Source: an uncultured Salinimicrobium sp.
Lineage (GTDB): Bacteria; Bacteroidota; Bacteroidia; Flavobacteriales; Flavobacteriaceae
DNA length: 64,000 nt
NCBI GenBank assembly: GCA_946887075.1
Contig: CAMPKA010000018.1
Location: 1-64,000 of the forward strand
Direction of reading: 5' to 3'
The notes below the pieces were generated by a model. The model had not been told where the DNA came from, did not search any database, and worked only from the letters and a program-made list of their open reading frames with translations. The first letter of the stretch is position 1. Every line of letters begins with the position of its first letter. A program made the position numbers and the translations under genes. This document shows positions 8,695-18,686 of the stretch, in pieces.

Positions 8695-9082
8695 GTTCTA
8701 CTTCCTTAGACCGTTTAAAGGGGAGCGCTGCAAAACAGGAAATCCAAAATATTCTCGCCATTTTTTGTGATAACCCCTTCTCCTTTAGCCCGATAAAGGC
8801 TTCCTAACAATACGGAGAGGTTTGATCAATTCTTCATAAGCTTCTCGGGGATAATCACCCCGTGAGATCAAAGGATACCGCAGTCGGTAAAAAGAAGGTA
8901 CTCAACTGTATCAAATCGATACAACGCGTGTATCAGAATCGAACAGGGTATTATAGATCCCGATTAATAAACAATTGAAAATCAAAAATTTATAGACTGG
9001 CACCAACTTTGGCAAAAGAAACTAAAGGGGGTCGCCACGGTGCTGGCCACAGCCTGTTCATCAGAAGTCATATGTTGTAATC
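8695..9082. other. intergenic region with repeated half-sites upstream of permease
   Basis: No open reading frame is convincing here. It contains a small inverted repeat CGGGGATAATCACCCCG (about 8854-8870), a phased group of three TGTATC/GATACA half-sites (8907-8934) and a -24-like TGGCAC element (8998-9013), all upstream of the permease gene at 9083. Confidence 0.5.
8907..8934. promoter_or_regulatory. three phased TGTATC half-sites (candidate operator)
   Basis: TGTATC at 8907, GATACA at 8918 and TGTATC at 8929 are spaced exactly 11 nt start to start, and the first two form a perfect inverted repeat with a 5-nt spacer. This looks like a dimer operator with an extra half-site on the same helix face, 150-175 nt before the permease start codon. 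The binding protein is unknown. Confidence 0.45.
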
Positions 9083-11413
9083 ATGATAAGGAACTACTTG
9101 AAAATCGCGCTGCGGACACTCTGGAAAAACAAACTTTTTTCCATGGTGACGATACTGGGTTTGTCCTTGAGTATGGCAGTCGGGATTATCCTTTTTACAG
9201 GCATAAAAGCCACTTATGATACAGACCATTTCCATCCAGAGGTAAACCAGATCGTACGGATACTCACGCAGGAAATCGATGAGGGGGGACAAAATAAATG
9301 GGCAACAGCCCCATTGCCATTGGCACCCCAATTGGAAAGTCTCGCGTTTGTAGATAAAACGGTAAAAGTGCGCCTGGCCGGAAAGCACAACCTGCAAACC
9401 AACAGAGGGGATGTGCCTATCGACATTAAATTTTCAGAGCCTTCTTTTTTTGATGTTTTTGGCTTTAATCTGTTGTCCGGTAATCCGCAGAGTCTTACCC
9501 ATAATCCCACCAGCGTTTTTTTATCTGAAAGTGCTGCAAAAAAGATCTTTGGCAACGGCGAGGCTTTGGGCCAAACAGTCCGGTTTGAAAATCTCGGTTC
9601 TTATACCGTTGGTGGAATTATTCAGGACCCGCCATTGGAAACACATCTTCCCATTGAGGCAATGCTTTCCATCAATTCTGCTGAAATCCTTGAAAAGAAA
9701 GGAGCAATCAGTGATATTTCGCAAAACTGGGAGCATTTCAAGAGTTCGGCCATTTATGCCCGTTTAAAATCTGAAGATAATGTCAGGCACCTCAACATTA
9801 CTCTGCAAAACTATGATCGGAAGCTCGAAAAAAGCGAACTCAGTTTTTTGGCACAACCCATAGAAGACATTACCCCCGGACACAATGACATTGTAAATGA
9901 TCCCAATTCCGGGGTGGGCTGGACGGGCATAAAAACGCAGCTGTTTTTAATTCTGTCCTTAACTCTTTTATCCGCTTTCAACTATATCAGTTTAGCCCTG
10001 GCGCGAGCCTTCTCTCGAGCCCAGGAGGTAGGTATTCGCAAAACGGTTGGTGCAACGAGAGGGCAGATTATGGGTCAGTTTTTAATGGAAGCCACCCTGG
10101 TTTCCATATTGGCTTTGTTGTTTACAGTCCCATGCGTTAGCTTTTTAATGCAACATATACCGGAAATGGACATGACCTTTTCCTGGGATATCCAACTTAT
10201 GCTCGGTTTGTTTACCTATGCGGTGATCACAGGCTTGGTCGCCGGGGCCCTTCCGTCTTGGCTGTTATCAGCCTTTCAGCCCATACAGGTTTTGCGGAAA
10301 ATGAAAAATATCAGACTTTTTCAGAGCGTCTCTTTTTATAAAATCCTGGTTGTAGTTCAGTTTTCCGTTGCTACTATGCTTATGATATTTTTTGTCATCC
10401 TGGTCGACTACGAAAGAAAGAACAATGCCATTATTAACTCAGTGGTGACTCCCAATGTCCTGACCCTCGATCTGAAAGGGGAAAAATTTGGTAATCTTCA
10501 AAACGAAATTAGCCATTTAAGCCAGGTGGAAACGGTTTTGGCAACTAACTGGTACTATGAACCTTTTAAAATGGGCAACACTTCAGTACAATTCAAGGAT
10601 AAAACGCTGGGGATAAATTATGTCAGTATCGATCCGAAAACGATCGAAACAGAAGGCATCAGCTTAAAATACGGGCAAAATTTTCCTGAAAAAATGCCCG
10701 AAAATATGGAGCAATATGTTTTGATGAACGAAGCTGCCGCAAAGTTGATGGCGCCCGAGCCGGAGATGTTAGTGGGCCAGAATTTGGTACTGGACTCCAC
10801 CTACGTACAAATCATCGGTATTATGCCCGATCAAATTTTCGACGAACCGATCCCTTTGATCTATCGCTATCTTCCAAATGAAATAGCCACCCTGATCATA
10901 AAGACAGCGCCCAATGCAGAAGTGGCAGTGACCAAAACCATTCAAGCCTTATGGCAAAGTCACTTTCCTGAGAAAACGGCAAATATCCAGATGTTGCAAG
11001 ACCGGTATTCCGGAGAGGGCAGTAGAGAGCGGATAGGTTTTTTCGGGTTCTTTGCACTTGTAGTCATGATCATTGCTGCTTTGGGCATTTTAGGCATAGC
11101 CAGTTACTCCGTAGAAACACGGACCAAGGAATTGGGCATAAGAAAAGTATTGGGAGCCACAAATGTGAAATTGGTCCGAATAATAACTCAGAATTTCGGA
11201 GTTCTTATCCTGATTGCTGGACTGATTGGAATTCCGGCAGGCTTGTTTTGTGGAAATCTATTAAGACAAGAAATGGGCCGTCATGTTGATTTGAACATCA
11301 CCAATACAGCCATAGGATTCGGATTGGTTGCCATTGTCGGGCTACTGACTGTCCTTTCCCAAACCCTTCGTGCCGGGAAAATTAAACCTGTAAAAGTCTT
11401 AAAAGCCGAGTAA
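9083..11413 (+). CDS. FtsX/MacB-type ABC transporter permease
   Basis: Large permease of 776 residues built as a tandem of two MacB/FtsX units: an N-terminal membrane anchor (residues about 20-40), a periplasmic MacB_PCD-like domain, three helices around residues 290-410, a second anchor near 430, another periplasmic domain and three helices at about 655-765. The repeated segment EVGIRKTVGATRGQI / ELGIRKVLGATNVKL marks the two FtsX domains. No ATP-binding subunit is next to it, so the partner ATPase is elsewhere. Such orphan duplicated permeases occur in many copies in Bacteroidota, often for efflux or lipoprotein-related mechanotransmission; substrate unknown. The gene looks AT-richer than its neighbours, which hints at separate ancestry. 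Confidence 0.9.
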   Translation: MIRNYLKIALRTLWKNKLFSMVTILGLSLSMAVGIILFTGIKATYDTDHFHPEVNQIVRILTQEIDEGGQNKWATAPLPLAPQLESLAFVDKTVKVRLAGKHNLQTNRGDVPIDIKFSEPSFFDVFGFNLLSGNPQSLTHNPTSVFLSESAAKKIFGNGEALGQTVRFENLGSYTVGGIIQDPPLETHLPIEAMLSINSAEILEKKGAISDISQNWEHFKSSAIYARLKSEDNVRHLNITLQNYDRKLEKSELSFLAQPIEDITPGHNDIVNDPNSGVGWTGIKTQLFLILSLTLLSAFNYISLALARAFSRAQEVGIRKTVGATRGQIMGQFLMEATLVSILALLFTVPCVSFLMQHIPEMDMTFSWDIQLMLGLFTYAVITGLVAGALPSWLLSAFQPIQVLRKMKNIRLFQSVSFYKILVVVQFSVATMLMIFFVILVDYERKNNAIINSVVTPNVLTLDLKGEKFGNLQNEISHLSQVETVLATNWYYEPFKMGNTSVQFKDKTLGINYVSIDPKTIETEGISLKYGQNFPEKMPENMEQYVLMNEAAAKLMAPEPEMLVGQNLVLDSTYVQIIGIMPDQIFDEPIPLIYRYLPNEIATLIIKTAPNAEVAVTKTIQALWQSHFPEKTANIQMLQDRYSGEGSRERIGFFGFFALVVMIIAALGILGIASYSVETRTKELGIRKVLGATNVKLVRIITQNFGVLILIAGLIGIPAGLFCGNLLRQEMGRHVDLNITNTAIGFGLVAIVGLLTVLSQTLRAGKIKPVKVLKAE

Positions 11414-11538
11414 AACAGGATAATATCCTTCGTTTCCAGAGCTTCCAGGATAACAATCCGTTAATGTCCGATGGAACAACAATCGGTTCCAGCTATAATC
11501 TTATCTTGGAGAAGTGGGACCTCCCTACCTGGTCCATA

Positions 11539-12963
11539 CTAGCAGTCACTAAGGTTTACCCGGACGGCCAGACCTCCCTCAGAGGTTTCCTTGTACTTGG
11601 AACTCATATCCCTGGCAGTGTCCCACATGGTTTCAATAACCTTGTCCAGGGAAACTTTAGCGTGTATCGCGTCAGCGTCAAGGGCCATTTCTGCCGCATT
11701 GATTGCCTTTATAGCGCCCATGGAATTTCTTTCAATACAAGGAATCTGAACAAGTCCTGCAATCGGATCACAGGTCAGTCCCAGGTGGTGTTCCATGGCA
11801 ATTTCACTGGCCATCAGCACCTGTTCCGGAGTGCCTCCCATCACCTCAGTAAGCGCCCCTGCTGCCATAGAGGAGGAAACGCCAATCTCCGCCTGACACC
11901 CACCCATAGCTGCAGAAATGGTAGCTCCTTTTTTAAACAGGCTGCCGATCTCACCAGCCACCAAAAGAAATTGCTTTATTTTTTCAAAACCGGCTTCATG
12001 ATTTTCAATGCAGAGGTAATACATCAATACAGCCGGGATGACCCCTGCACTTCCATTGGTGGGTGCGGTGACCACTCTGCCAAGAGAGGCATTGACTTCA
12101 TTAACTCCCAGGGCAAAACAGCTGACCCATTTCAGGATAGACCGAAACTTCACTTCTGTGTTTCTGATGGTGGTAATCCATTGGTCAGGGGAATCGTACC
12201 TGAGATCGCCGATCAGTTTCTTATGCGAATCATAGGCGCGTCGACGGACGCTGAGCCCTCCCGGAAGAGTCCCTTCGGTATGGCACCCGAGATACATCGA
12301 TTCCAGCATAACCCCCCAAATACTCCGCAGGCCCTGATCGATCTCCTCTTCATTTCGTAAGGTCTTTTCATTCTCGTAGACGATCTCTGAAATCTTTTTG
12401 TTCTCCTGCTGGCAGTATTTTATCAAATCGGTTCCTTTGACAATAGGGAAGGGGAACTCTTTGAATTTTGCAAGTTTTCGTTTGGCAAGCTTGCGTTCTT
12501 CCTTGACCACAAATCCTCCACCTATGGAATAGAAGGTGGCATGGGTGCTTTTCCCTGACGTAAGCCTGGCCGTGAATTTAATCCCATTGGGATGAAACGG
12601 CAGGAACTTTTTGTTGAAAACTATGTCTTTATCCAGGTCGAAGTCTATCGTTCTCTCCTGGTTTAAGGAGAGTCTCTTAAAAGTTCTGACTGTATTGATT
12701 TCAGGATCGATCTGTTCAACAGGTACACTGACCGGATCAAATCCAAGCAGGCCCAGGACCGAGGCAAGATCTGTAGCATGACCCTTACCCGTGAGGGATA
12801 AGGATCCGTACAGGTCGACCCGGATGGCCTCGACCTGTTCAAACCGGCCGGATTCCTTGAGTTCAGAAATCCACCTCTCCGCTGCACGCCATGGTCCCAG
12901 CGTATGGGAACTCGAAGGACCCACCCCTATTTTGAGCATGTCGAAAACACTGATACTTTCCAT
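11539..12963 (-). CDS. sdaA: L-serine ammonia-lyase (iron-sulfur type)
   Basis: Single-chain L-serine dehydratase of 474 residues, converting L-serine to pyruvate and ammonia. The N-terminal beta domain starts [27 protein letters not shown], and the catalytic alpha domain carries the Fe-S region with [19 protein letters not shown] and the [16 protein letters not shown] segment. Length fits the fused one-subunit form seen in gamma-proteobacteria and Bacteroidota. It stands alone between a plus-strand permease (125 nt away) and dnaK, which is divergent at 13151. Confidence 0.95.
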   Translation of the reverse strand: MESISVFDMLKIGVGPSSSHTLGPWRAAERWISELKESGRFEQVEAIRVDLYGSLSLTGKGHATDLASVLGLLGFDPVSVPVEQIDPEINTVRTFKRLSLNQERTIDFDLDKDIVFNKKFLPFHPNGIKFTARLTSGKSTHATFYSIGGGFVVKEERKLAKRKLAKFKEFPFPIVKGTDLIKYCQQENKKISEIVYENEKTLRNEEEIDQGLRSIWGVMLESMYLGCHTEGTLPGGLSVRRRAYDSHKKLIGDLRYDSPDQWITTIRNTEVKFRSILKWVSCFALGVNEVNASLGRVVTAPTNGSAGVIPAVLMYYLCIENHEAGFEKIKQFLLVAGEIGSLFKKGATISAAMGGCQAEIGVSSSMAAGALTEVMGGTPEQVLMASEIAMEHHLGLTCDPIAGLVQIPCIERNSMGAIKAINAAEMALDADAIHAKVSLDKVIETMWDTARDMSSKYKETSEGGLAVRVNLSDC

Positions 12964-13053
12964 CCCGCCTGAAATTGCCGCGCAAAGGTAACAAAGAAAA
13001 CGGAAAAAAAATGTCCTACCAAGCCAATGCTACAGGGGAAAAGATGGAGCAAA

Positions 13054-13068
13054 ATGACAACCTGTCAT
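13054..13068. promoter_or_regulatory. perfect inverted repeat upstream of dnaK
   Basis: ATGACA-ACC-TGTCAT is a perfect 6-bp inverted repeat with a 3-nt spacer, 83-97 nt upstream of the dnaK start, and sits just before the -24-like element at 13080. It could be an operator or part of an activator site; it is not the CIRCE sequence. Confidence 0.35.
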
Positions 13069-13079
13069 ATTCATTCCGC

Positions 13080-13094
13080 TGGCACAATGATTGA
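13080..13094 (+). promoter_or_regulatory. -24/-12-like element upstream of dnaK
   Basis: TGGCAC (13080-13085), five bases, then TTGA (13091-13094). This matches the sigma-54 pattern TGGCAC-N5-TTGC except for the last base pair of the -12 box. A start about 12 nt downstream would give a leader of roughly 45 nt to the dnaK ATG. No TAnnTTTG element is visible in the same gap. Confidence 0.35.
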
Positions 13095-13150
13095 CTTTAA
13101 GAGGGTGACCAGAAAAAAAAGAAACAATCAATAACAACAACCTATAGATT

Positions 13151-15079
13151 ATGAGTAAAATAATTGGAATCGACTTAGGTACTACCAACTCCTGCGTTGC
13201 CGTAATGGAAGGTAATGAACCGACGGTAATACCTAATGCCGAAGGAAAAAGAACTACTCCTTCTGTCATCGCTTTCGTTGAAGGGGGTGAGATCAAAGTA
13301 GGAGATCCTGCAAAACGTCAGGCCGTGACAAACCCGCAGAAGACCATTTCCTCGATCAAGAGGTTTATGGGGAACAAGTACTCTGAAAGCGAAAAAGAAG
13401 CCAAAAGAGTTCCTTACAAGGTAGTCAAAGGCGACAATGATACCCCGCGGGTTGAGATCGAGGGAAGAAAGTACACCCCTCAGGAACTCTCTGCCATGAT
13501 TCTTCAGAAAATGAAGAAAACCGCCGAGGATTATCTCGGGCAGGATGTGAACGAAGCCGTGATTACCGTACCTGCGTACTTCAATGACTCCCAGCGGCAG
13601 GCAACCAAAGAAGCCGGAGAGATTGCAGGGCTTAAAGTGAGAAGGATCATCAACGAACCGACTGCTGCCGCCCTGGCCTACGGACTGGACAAAAAAGCAC
13701 ACGATCAGAAGATTGCAGTATATGACCTGGGAGGGGGAACCTTTGATATTTCCATCCTGGAACTCGGAGACGGCGTATTTGAAGTACTGTCGACTAACGG
13801 GGACACGCACCTCGGAGGGGATGACTTCGATGAGGTGATCATTGACCATCTTGCCGATACCTTCCGGAAAGCCGAGGATATCGATCTGAGAAAGGATCCG
13901 ATGGCGCTACAGCGTCTCAAAGAGGCTGCTGAAAAGGCCAAGATCGAGCTCTCGTCCTCTACCCAGACCGAAATCAATCTTCCGTATATCACCGCTACTG
14001 CCAGTGGTCCCAAACACCTGGTAGAAACCCTGACAAGGTCAAAATTTGAGCAACTTGCTGATAATCTTGTCAAGCGGTCCATGGATCCGGTGCAAAAAGC
14101 ACTCAGCGATGCCGGATTGTCCAAGAGCGATATCGATGAGGTAATCCTTGTTGGAGGATCGACCCGGATCCCTAAGATCCAGGAGGAGGTTGAGAAATTC
14201 TTTGGGAAAAAACCTTCCAAAGGGGTCAACCCGGATGAGGTGGTAGCCATCGGTGCAGCCATTCAGGGAGGAGTATTAACCGGAGACGTAAAAGACGTTT
14301 TACTTCTTGATGTCACTCCGCTGTCGCTTGGTATTGAGACTATGGGAGGGGTGATGACCAAACTTATAGAGTCCAACACGACCATTCCGACCAAGAAGTC
14401 GCAGGTTTTCTCCACTGCTGCTGACAACCAGCCTTCAGTTGAGATCCATGTTCTTCAGGGGGAAAGGCCCATGGCAGCAGATAATAAAACGATAGGTAGG
14501 TTCCACCTTGATGGAATACCACCTGCGCCAAGAGGAACTCCACAGATCGAAGTAACCTTTGACATTGATGCCAATGGTATTATCAAGGTAAGTGCTACCG
14601 ATAAGGCAACTGGAAAATCCCAGGATATCAGAATCGAAGCTTCTTCAGGTCTGACTGAGGAGGAAATCCAAAAGATGAAGCGTGAGGCTGAGGCAAACGC
14701 CGAAACTGATAAAAAGGCCAAGGAAAAAGTGGATAAGCTTAACGAAGCTGATGCGATGATTTTCCAGACTGAGAAGCAGCTCAAGGAATTCGGAGATAAG
14801 CTTTCGGATGAGAAGAAAAAGCCGATTGAAGACGCACTCGCGGATCTGAAGAAAGCCTACGAGACCAAGGAAGTGGAAACTATTCAGCCCGCATTGGATA
14901 AAATCAATGAGGCGTGGAAAGTGGCTTCCGAGGAAATGTACAAGGCTCAGGCCGAACAATCCGGTCAGGCCGGAGGACCTCAGGGAGGAGCCGGGGCCCA
15001 GGGCGGTCAGCCAGGTGCAGACAACAACTCGGGTAAGGGAGATGATGTAGAAGACGTGGACTTCGAAGAAGTCAAGTAA
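13151..15079 (+). CDS. dnaK: molecular chaperone DnaK (Hsp70)
   Basis: Hsp70 chaperone of 642 residues that folds and disaggregates proteins with DnaJ and GrpE. All signatures are present: [14 protein letters not shown] at the N-terminus, [16 protein letters not shown] in the middle of the ATPase domain, [14 protein letters not shown] before the linker, the [14 protein letters not shown] linker and substrate domain start, and a Gly/Gln-rich tail ending in EEVK in place of the common EEVD-like end. DnaJ and GrpE are not in the window. It appears monocistronic: a promoter-like element lies upstream and a strong terminator follows. Confidence 0.99.
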   Translation: MSKIIGIDLGTTNSCVAVMEGNEPTVIPNAEGKRTTPSVIAFVEGGEIKVGDPAKRQAVTNPQKTISSIKRFMGNKYSESEKEAKRVPYKVVKGDNDTPRVEIEGRKYTPQELSAMILQKMKKTAEDYLGQDVNEAVITVPAYFNDSQRQATKEAGEIAGLKVRRIINEPTAAALAYGLDKKAHDQKIAVYDLGGGTFDISILELGDGVFEVLSTNGDTHLGGDDFDEVIIDHLADTFRKAEDIDLRKDPMALQRLKEAAEKAKIELSSSTQTEINLPYITATASGPKHLVETLTRSKFEQLADNLVKRSMDPVQKALSDAGLSKSDIDEVILVGGSTRIPKIQEEVEKFFGKKPSKGVNPDEVVAIGAAIQGGVLTGDVKDVLLLDVTPLSLGIETMGGVMTKLIESNTTIPTKKSQVFSTAADNQPSVEIHVLQGERPMAADNKTIGRFHLDGIPPAPRGTPQIEVTFDIDANGIIKVSATDKATGKSQDIRIEASSGLTEEEIQKMKREAEANAETDKKAKEKVDKLNEADAMIFQTEKQLKEFGDKLSDEKKKPIEDALADLKKAYETKEVETIQPALDKINEAWKVASEEMYKAQAEQSGQAGGPQGGAGAQGGQPGADNNSGKGDDVEDVDFEEVK

Positions 15080-15107
15080 GCCAGATTCCCCTTAAACTAA
15101 ACGGAAG

Positions 15108-15144
15108 AAGCCGTTTCGATGTTTAAATCGGAACGGCTTTCTTT
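15108..15144 (+). terminator. rho-independent terminator of dnaK
   Basis: Arms AAGCCGTTTCGAT (15108-15120) and ATCGGAACGGCTT (15127-15139) pair with one mismatch around a 6-nt loop and run into TTTCTTT. It lies 28 nt after the dnaK stop. Confidence 0.85.
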
Positions 15145-15308
15145 ATGTGCTGTGGTTGGCGTAGCACGGGATGGCACAGGTCTGAAGAAAAATGGGAAGT
15201 CCCTTGCGGAAATTTTATACTTCCCTTCCTACCGGGGTTGCTGATAGTACCAGGGCAGAAACACCGTCATATGCAGCTGTTTTGTAAATTTACGTGCAAA
15301 ATACAAGT

Positions 15309-15731
15309 ATGGATAAGCAGGAAATGCTGGATTATGCCAGGAAAGTGTGCCGCAATACCCTGATGGAAACCCTGGAAATAGAATTCACCGATGCCGGGGA
15401 GGATTATCTGGTGGCCAGAATGCCGGTAACCCCCAGGGTTCATCAACCGGACGGGATTCTTCACGGGGGGGCAACGGTTGCTCTGGCGGAAAGCGTCGGA
15501 AGTTTTGCGAGTTTCCTTTTTCAGGACACCCGGAATTTTTCCGTCCGGGGTATTGAGATTTCTGCCAATCATGTCAGGAGTATTGCCGCCGGTTATGTTT
15601 ATGCTACCGCACGGTACCTGCACAAGGGGAGGACCACCCAGCTCTGGGACATCAGGATTACCGACCAGGAGGATAACCTGATCTCGGTTGTAAAACTGAC
15701 CACCATTGCCCTTCCAAGAAAACGGCAATAA
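15309..15731 (+). CDS. hotdog-fold acyl-CoA thioesterase, probable DHNA-CoA hydrolase
   Basis: PaaI/4HBT-type hotdog thioesterase of 140 residues. The core reads QPDGILHGGATVALAESVGSFAS, with the HGG turn and the downstream acidic residue (E in ALAES) typical of the 1,4-dihydroxy-2-naphthoyl-CoA thioesterase branch. It is followed two bases later by menF, then menD and menB, so I infer that it removes CoA from DHNA-CoA in menaquinone synthesis (menI function). I chose ATG 15309; an in-frame GTG lies at 15294 but adds only five residues. Confidence 0.85.
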   Translation: MDKQEMLDYARKVCRNTLMETLEIEFTDAGEDYLVARMPVTPRVHQPDGILHGGATVALAESVGSFASFLFQDTRNFSVRGIEISANHVRSIAAGYVYATARYLHKGRTTQLWDIRITDQEDNLISVVKLTTIALPRKRQ

Positions 15732-15733
15732 CC

Positions 15734-16852
15734 ATGGCTTTTTTTGAGGAACTTCAGCAGCACTTGGACCTGGAAATGCCGATGGTGGTTTATAGAAAAC
15801 CCGGCCGGACAGTTCTCTCCGCGTTACTACAACAGGATCAATGCCTTTATTCGGCTCCTGAACTGGATGAGTCCGGCTTTATTTTTTCAAGGTTCGAGCC
15901 GGCAGAAGGACATATCCTGATTCCGGAAAAGCATGCGGTTAGAAAGTCCCGGGATTACCATCAGCCTTCTTTTTCTTCCCCGGTATCTTCAGGCTCAGAG
16001 GATCCTCAGACCACGCATAGGGCCCGACAAAACCATCTCAGGCTGGTAAAAAAAGCCTTAAAGGCCATCGATTCGGGAGTGCTTGAAAAGGTGGTAGTAT
16101 CCAGACAGGAGGAAATTCCCCTGAAAAACCAGCAACCCCTGATCCTCTTCCAGGATCTGTTGAGAAGGTATCCCGAGGCCATGGTGTACCTGTGGTATCA
16201 TCCCGTCACCGGAACCTGGCTGGGGGCGACCCCCGAAAGCCTCCTGGAAATCTCCGGAAACAGGTTCAGCACCATGGCCCTGGCCGGGACACAGGTTTTC
16301 CAGGAAGGAGCGCCAAATTCCTGGGGGGAAAAGGAATCTATGGAACAGCAAATGGTGACCGATGAGATCCTCGAAGCGATTCGCCCTTTTATTAGGGGAA
16401 TCCAGCTCTCCGACGTGGAATCCGTCAAAGCGGGTAATCTGCTGCACCTGCGCACTTCTATCACTGGCAAGCACAGTCAGGGAAGTTTACGGGACCTGAT
16501 TCGGTCTCTGCATCCCACTCCCGCCGTGTGCGGTCTACCACGTCAAAAGGCCATGGAATTTATTCTGAACAATGAAGGGTATGACCGTCAATACTATACG
16601 GGCTTCCTTGGAGAAATCAACCTGAGACAATCGGTTTCCCGTTCCCGCAACACGAGGAACGTGGAAGAAATGGCATATCGTCGTGTCAGAAAGGAGACCG
16701 ATCTCTATGTCAACCTCAGGTGCATGAAAATGGATACTGGAAAGGCTACCCTATTTATAGGGGGAGGCATAACGGACAAGTCTGATCCCCGCTCTGAATG
16801 GGAGGAGACCATCCGGAAAGCAGAAACAATGAAAGCAGTACTTTCTTCCTAA
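15734..16852 (+). CDS. menF: isochorismate synthase
   Basis: Chorismate-binding enzyme of 372 residues that makes isochorismate from chorismate as the entry to menaquinone. The C-terminal half has the family features VVSRQEEI, AMVYLWYHPVTGTWLGATPESLLEI, ALAGTQ, EKESMEQQMVTDEI, HPTPAVCGLPRQKAMEFI, REYYTGFLGEI-like DRQYYTGFLGEI and LFIGGGITDKSDPRSEWEET. The N-terminal part is short compared with E. coli MenF, as usual in Bacteroidota. Neighbouring menD uses its product directly. Confidence 0.93.
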   Translation: MAFFEELQQHLDLEMPMVVYRKPGRTVLSALLQQDQCLYSAPELDESGFIFSRFEPAEGHILIPEKHAVRKSRDYHQPSFSSPVSSGSEDPQTTHRARQNHLRLVKKALKAIDSGVLEKVVVSRQEEIPLKNQQPLILFQDLLRRYPEAMVYLWYHPVTGTWLGATPESLLEISGNRFSTMALAGTQVFQEGAPNSWGEKESMEQQMVTDEILEAIRPFIRGIQLSDVESVKAGNLLHLRTSITGKHSQGSLRDLIRSLHPTPAVCGLPRQKAMEFILNNEGYDRQYYTGFLGEINLRQSVSRSRNTRNVEEMAYRRVRKETDLYVNLRCMKMDTGKATLFIGGGITDKSDPRSEWEETIRKAETMKAVLSS

Positions 16853-16923
16853 ATCTGCCATGGAAACCGTATTTTTGGGATCAGTTCACCAGTATCGGTT
16901 GAGAGGCCAAAACTATTTTACAA

Positions 16924-18654
16924 TTGAAATATCCTAAAATTCCGGTAGCCAGATCGATAGTGGCACTTTGTGAAGCCAAAGGAATACACCATGTGGTGAT
17001 TTCCCCCGGGTCACGAAACGCCCCGCTGACCAATGGCTTTGCCTATAACAGAACCATTCGAACCTATAGTGTCGTGGACGAGAGGTCTGCGGCTTTCGTC
17101 GCAATTGGAATGGCCCAGCGCTTAAATCAACCTGTGGCAGTCGTGTGTACATCTGGATCTGCATTGCTAAATTATTATCCGGCGGTTGCAGAGGCATTCT
17201 ACAGCGATATACCCCTGATTATTATCTCCGCTGACCGACCGGCAGAACGGATCGACATCGGGGACGGACAGACCATCAGGCAAAAAAATATCTTTGAGAA
17301 CCACATCCTGTATTCTGCAAACCTTTATTCGGAGGTGGTCCTGCAGGAGGAGACGCGGGATAAAAGACTTATGCAGAAGCAGTTCGAGGCACAAAGACGC
17401 AATGAACGGGAGGTGAACCTCGCCCTGAACAGCGCTATTGAACAAAAAGGACCGGTACATATCAATGTTCCCCTCTATGAACCCCTCTATGAGCTGACAG
17501 AAGATCCTGGGAACAAACCCCTGGAAATTCTTCCTGAGGTGGTCGAAAGAATATACAGTTCCACCCAGTTAGCCCCTTATGCGGAGCTATGGAATTCCGC
17601 TTCCCGGAAAATGGTCATCGTCGGGGTGGCCCAGCCCGGGGCCGTGGAGCAGCGGTTTCTGGAGGAGCTCGCAGCCGATCCTTCCGTGATAATTTTTACA
17701 GAGACCACTTCCAATATCCAGCATCCGGAACTGTTTACCAGGATCGATACCATGATAGGTCCGCTGGAAAACCACCAGGACAGAGAAGCCCTTTTCCAGG
17801 CGCTACAGCCTGAGATCCTTCTGACTTTCGGAGGGATGATCATTTCAAAAAAGATCAAGGCATTCCTGAGAAGATATAATCCCGGCCACCACTGGCATGT
17901 GGATCCCAAAAAGGCTTATAATACCTTCTTCTCCCTTGATAAACACTTCGAGACTCCTGTCAACGCATTTTTCAGGAATTTTCTTCCCCTTACCCACAGC
18001 AATGACAGTACCTACGGGAATTTCTGGAAAAAAATCCGGATCCAGAGGCAGCAGCGGCATGACCGGTATATGAATGAGATCCCCTATTCCGATCTAAAGG
18101 TGATGCAAACCATCGTCCCCTTTGTTCCTGAGGATCATGTACTTCATTTAGGGAACAGCGCCATTGTCCGCTATGCACAGCTTTTCAAATGGAAAAGGAG
18201 CCTGAAGATCTTCTGTAACAGGGGCACGAGTGGTATTGACGGAACAACCTCGACTGCAGTGGGTGCCTCGATAGTTTCACCGGATCCGGTCCTGGTGATC
18301 CTCGGGGATCTGAGTTTTTTCTATGACAGCAATGCATTATGGAACGGATATCTTCCGGATAGCTTCCGAATCATCGTCCTCAATAACAGGGGAGGGGGGA
18401 TTTTTCGAATCTTGCCCGGAAATAAGGATTCTGAGGTATTCGATGAATATTTTGAAACTGTGCATGAACTCTCGGCCAAACCGATTTGCGAACTTCATGG
18501 GCTCGAGTATTCCAGCGCTGCGAGTACGGAGGAGATTACGGAGGTCCTTCAGGGGTTCTTCCAGCCTTCGGAAAAGCCGCGACTCCTGGAGATCTTTACC
18601 CCCAGAAAGGTCAACGACCAGGTGTTGCTGGAATACTTCAACTTCGTGAAATAG
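16924..18654 (+). CDS. menD: SEPHCHC synthase MenD
   Basis: Thiamine diphosphate enzyme of 576 residues that joins isochorismate and 2-oxoglutarate to SEPHCHC in menaquinone synthesis. Landmarks: HHVVISPGSRNAPLT with the Arg/Ser substrate site, DERSAAFVAIGMAQ containing the catalytic Glu of the PYR domain, VCTSGSALLNYYPAVAEAFYSDIPLI, and the ThDP/Mg motif GDLSFFYDSNALW followed by NNRGGGIFRILPG. The start is TTG at 16924; homologues begin with a similar YPKIPxA segment, so this is preferred to any later start. It follows menF by 71 nt. Confidence 0.96.
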   Translation: MKYPKIPVARSIVALCEAKGIHHVVISPGSRNAPLTNGFAYNRTIRTYSVVDERSAAFVAIGMAQRLNQPVAVVCTSGSALLNYYPAVAEAFYSDIPLIIISADRPAERIDIGDGQTIRQKNIFENHILYSANLYSEVVLQEETRDKRLMQKQFEAQRRNEREVNLALNSAIEQKGPVHINVPLYEPLYELTEDPGNKPLEILPEVVERIYSSTQLAPYAELWNSASRKMVIVGVAQPGAVEQRFLEELAADPSVIIFTETTSNIQHPELFTRIDTMIGPLENHQDREALFQALQPEILLTFGGMIISKKIKAFLRRYNPGHHWHVDPKKAYNTFFSLDKHFETPVNAFFRNFLPLTHSNDSTYGNFWKKIRIQRQQRHDRYMNEIPYSDLKVMQTIVPFVPEDHVLHLGNSAIVRYAQLFKWKRSLKIFCNRGTSGIDGTTSTAVGASIVSPDPVLVILGDLSFFYDSNALWNGYLPDSFRIIVLNNRGGGIFRILPGNKDSEVFDEYFETVHELSAKPICELHGLEYSSAASTEEITEVLQGFFQPSEKPRLLEIFTPRKVNDQVLLEYFNFVK

Positions 18655-18686
18655 ATTAACTATATTTGAAGGAACAGATATCCATT

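Noticed and set aside
11464..12360. 298-codon plus-strand open frame opposite sdaA
   Set aside because: It lies wholly antisense to a clear sdaA gene, has no recognisable domain, and its composition is that of a shadow frame.
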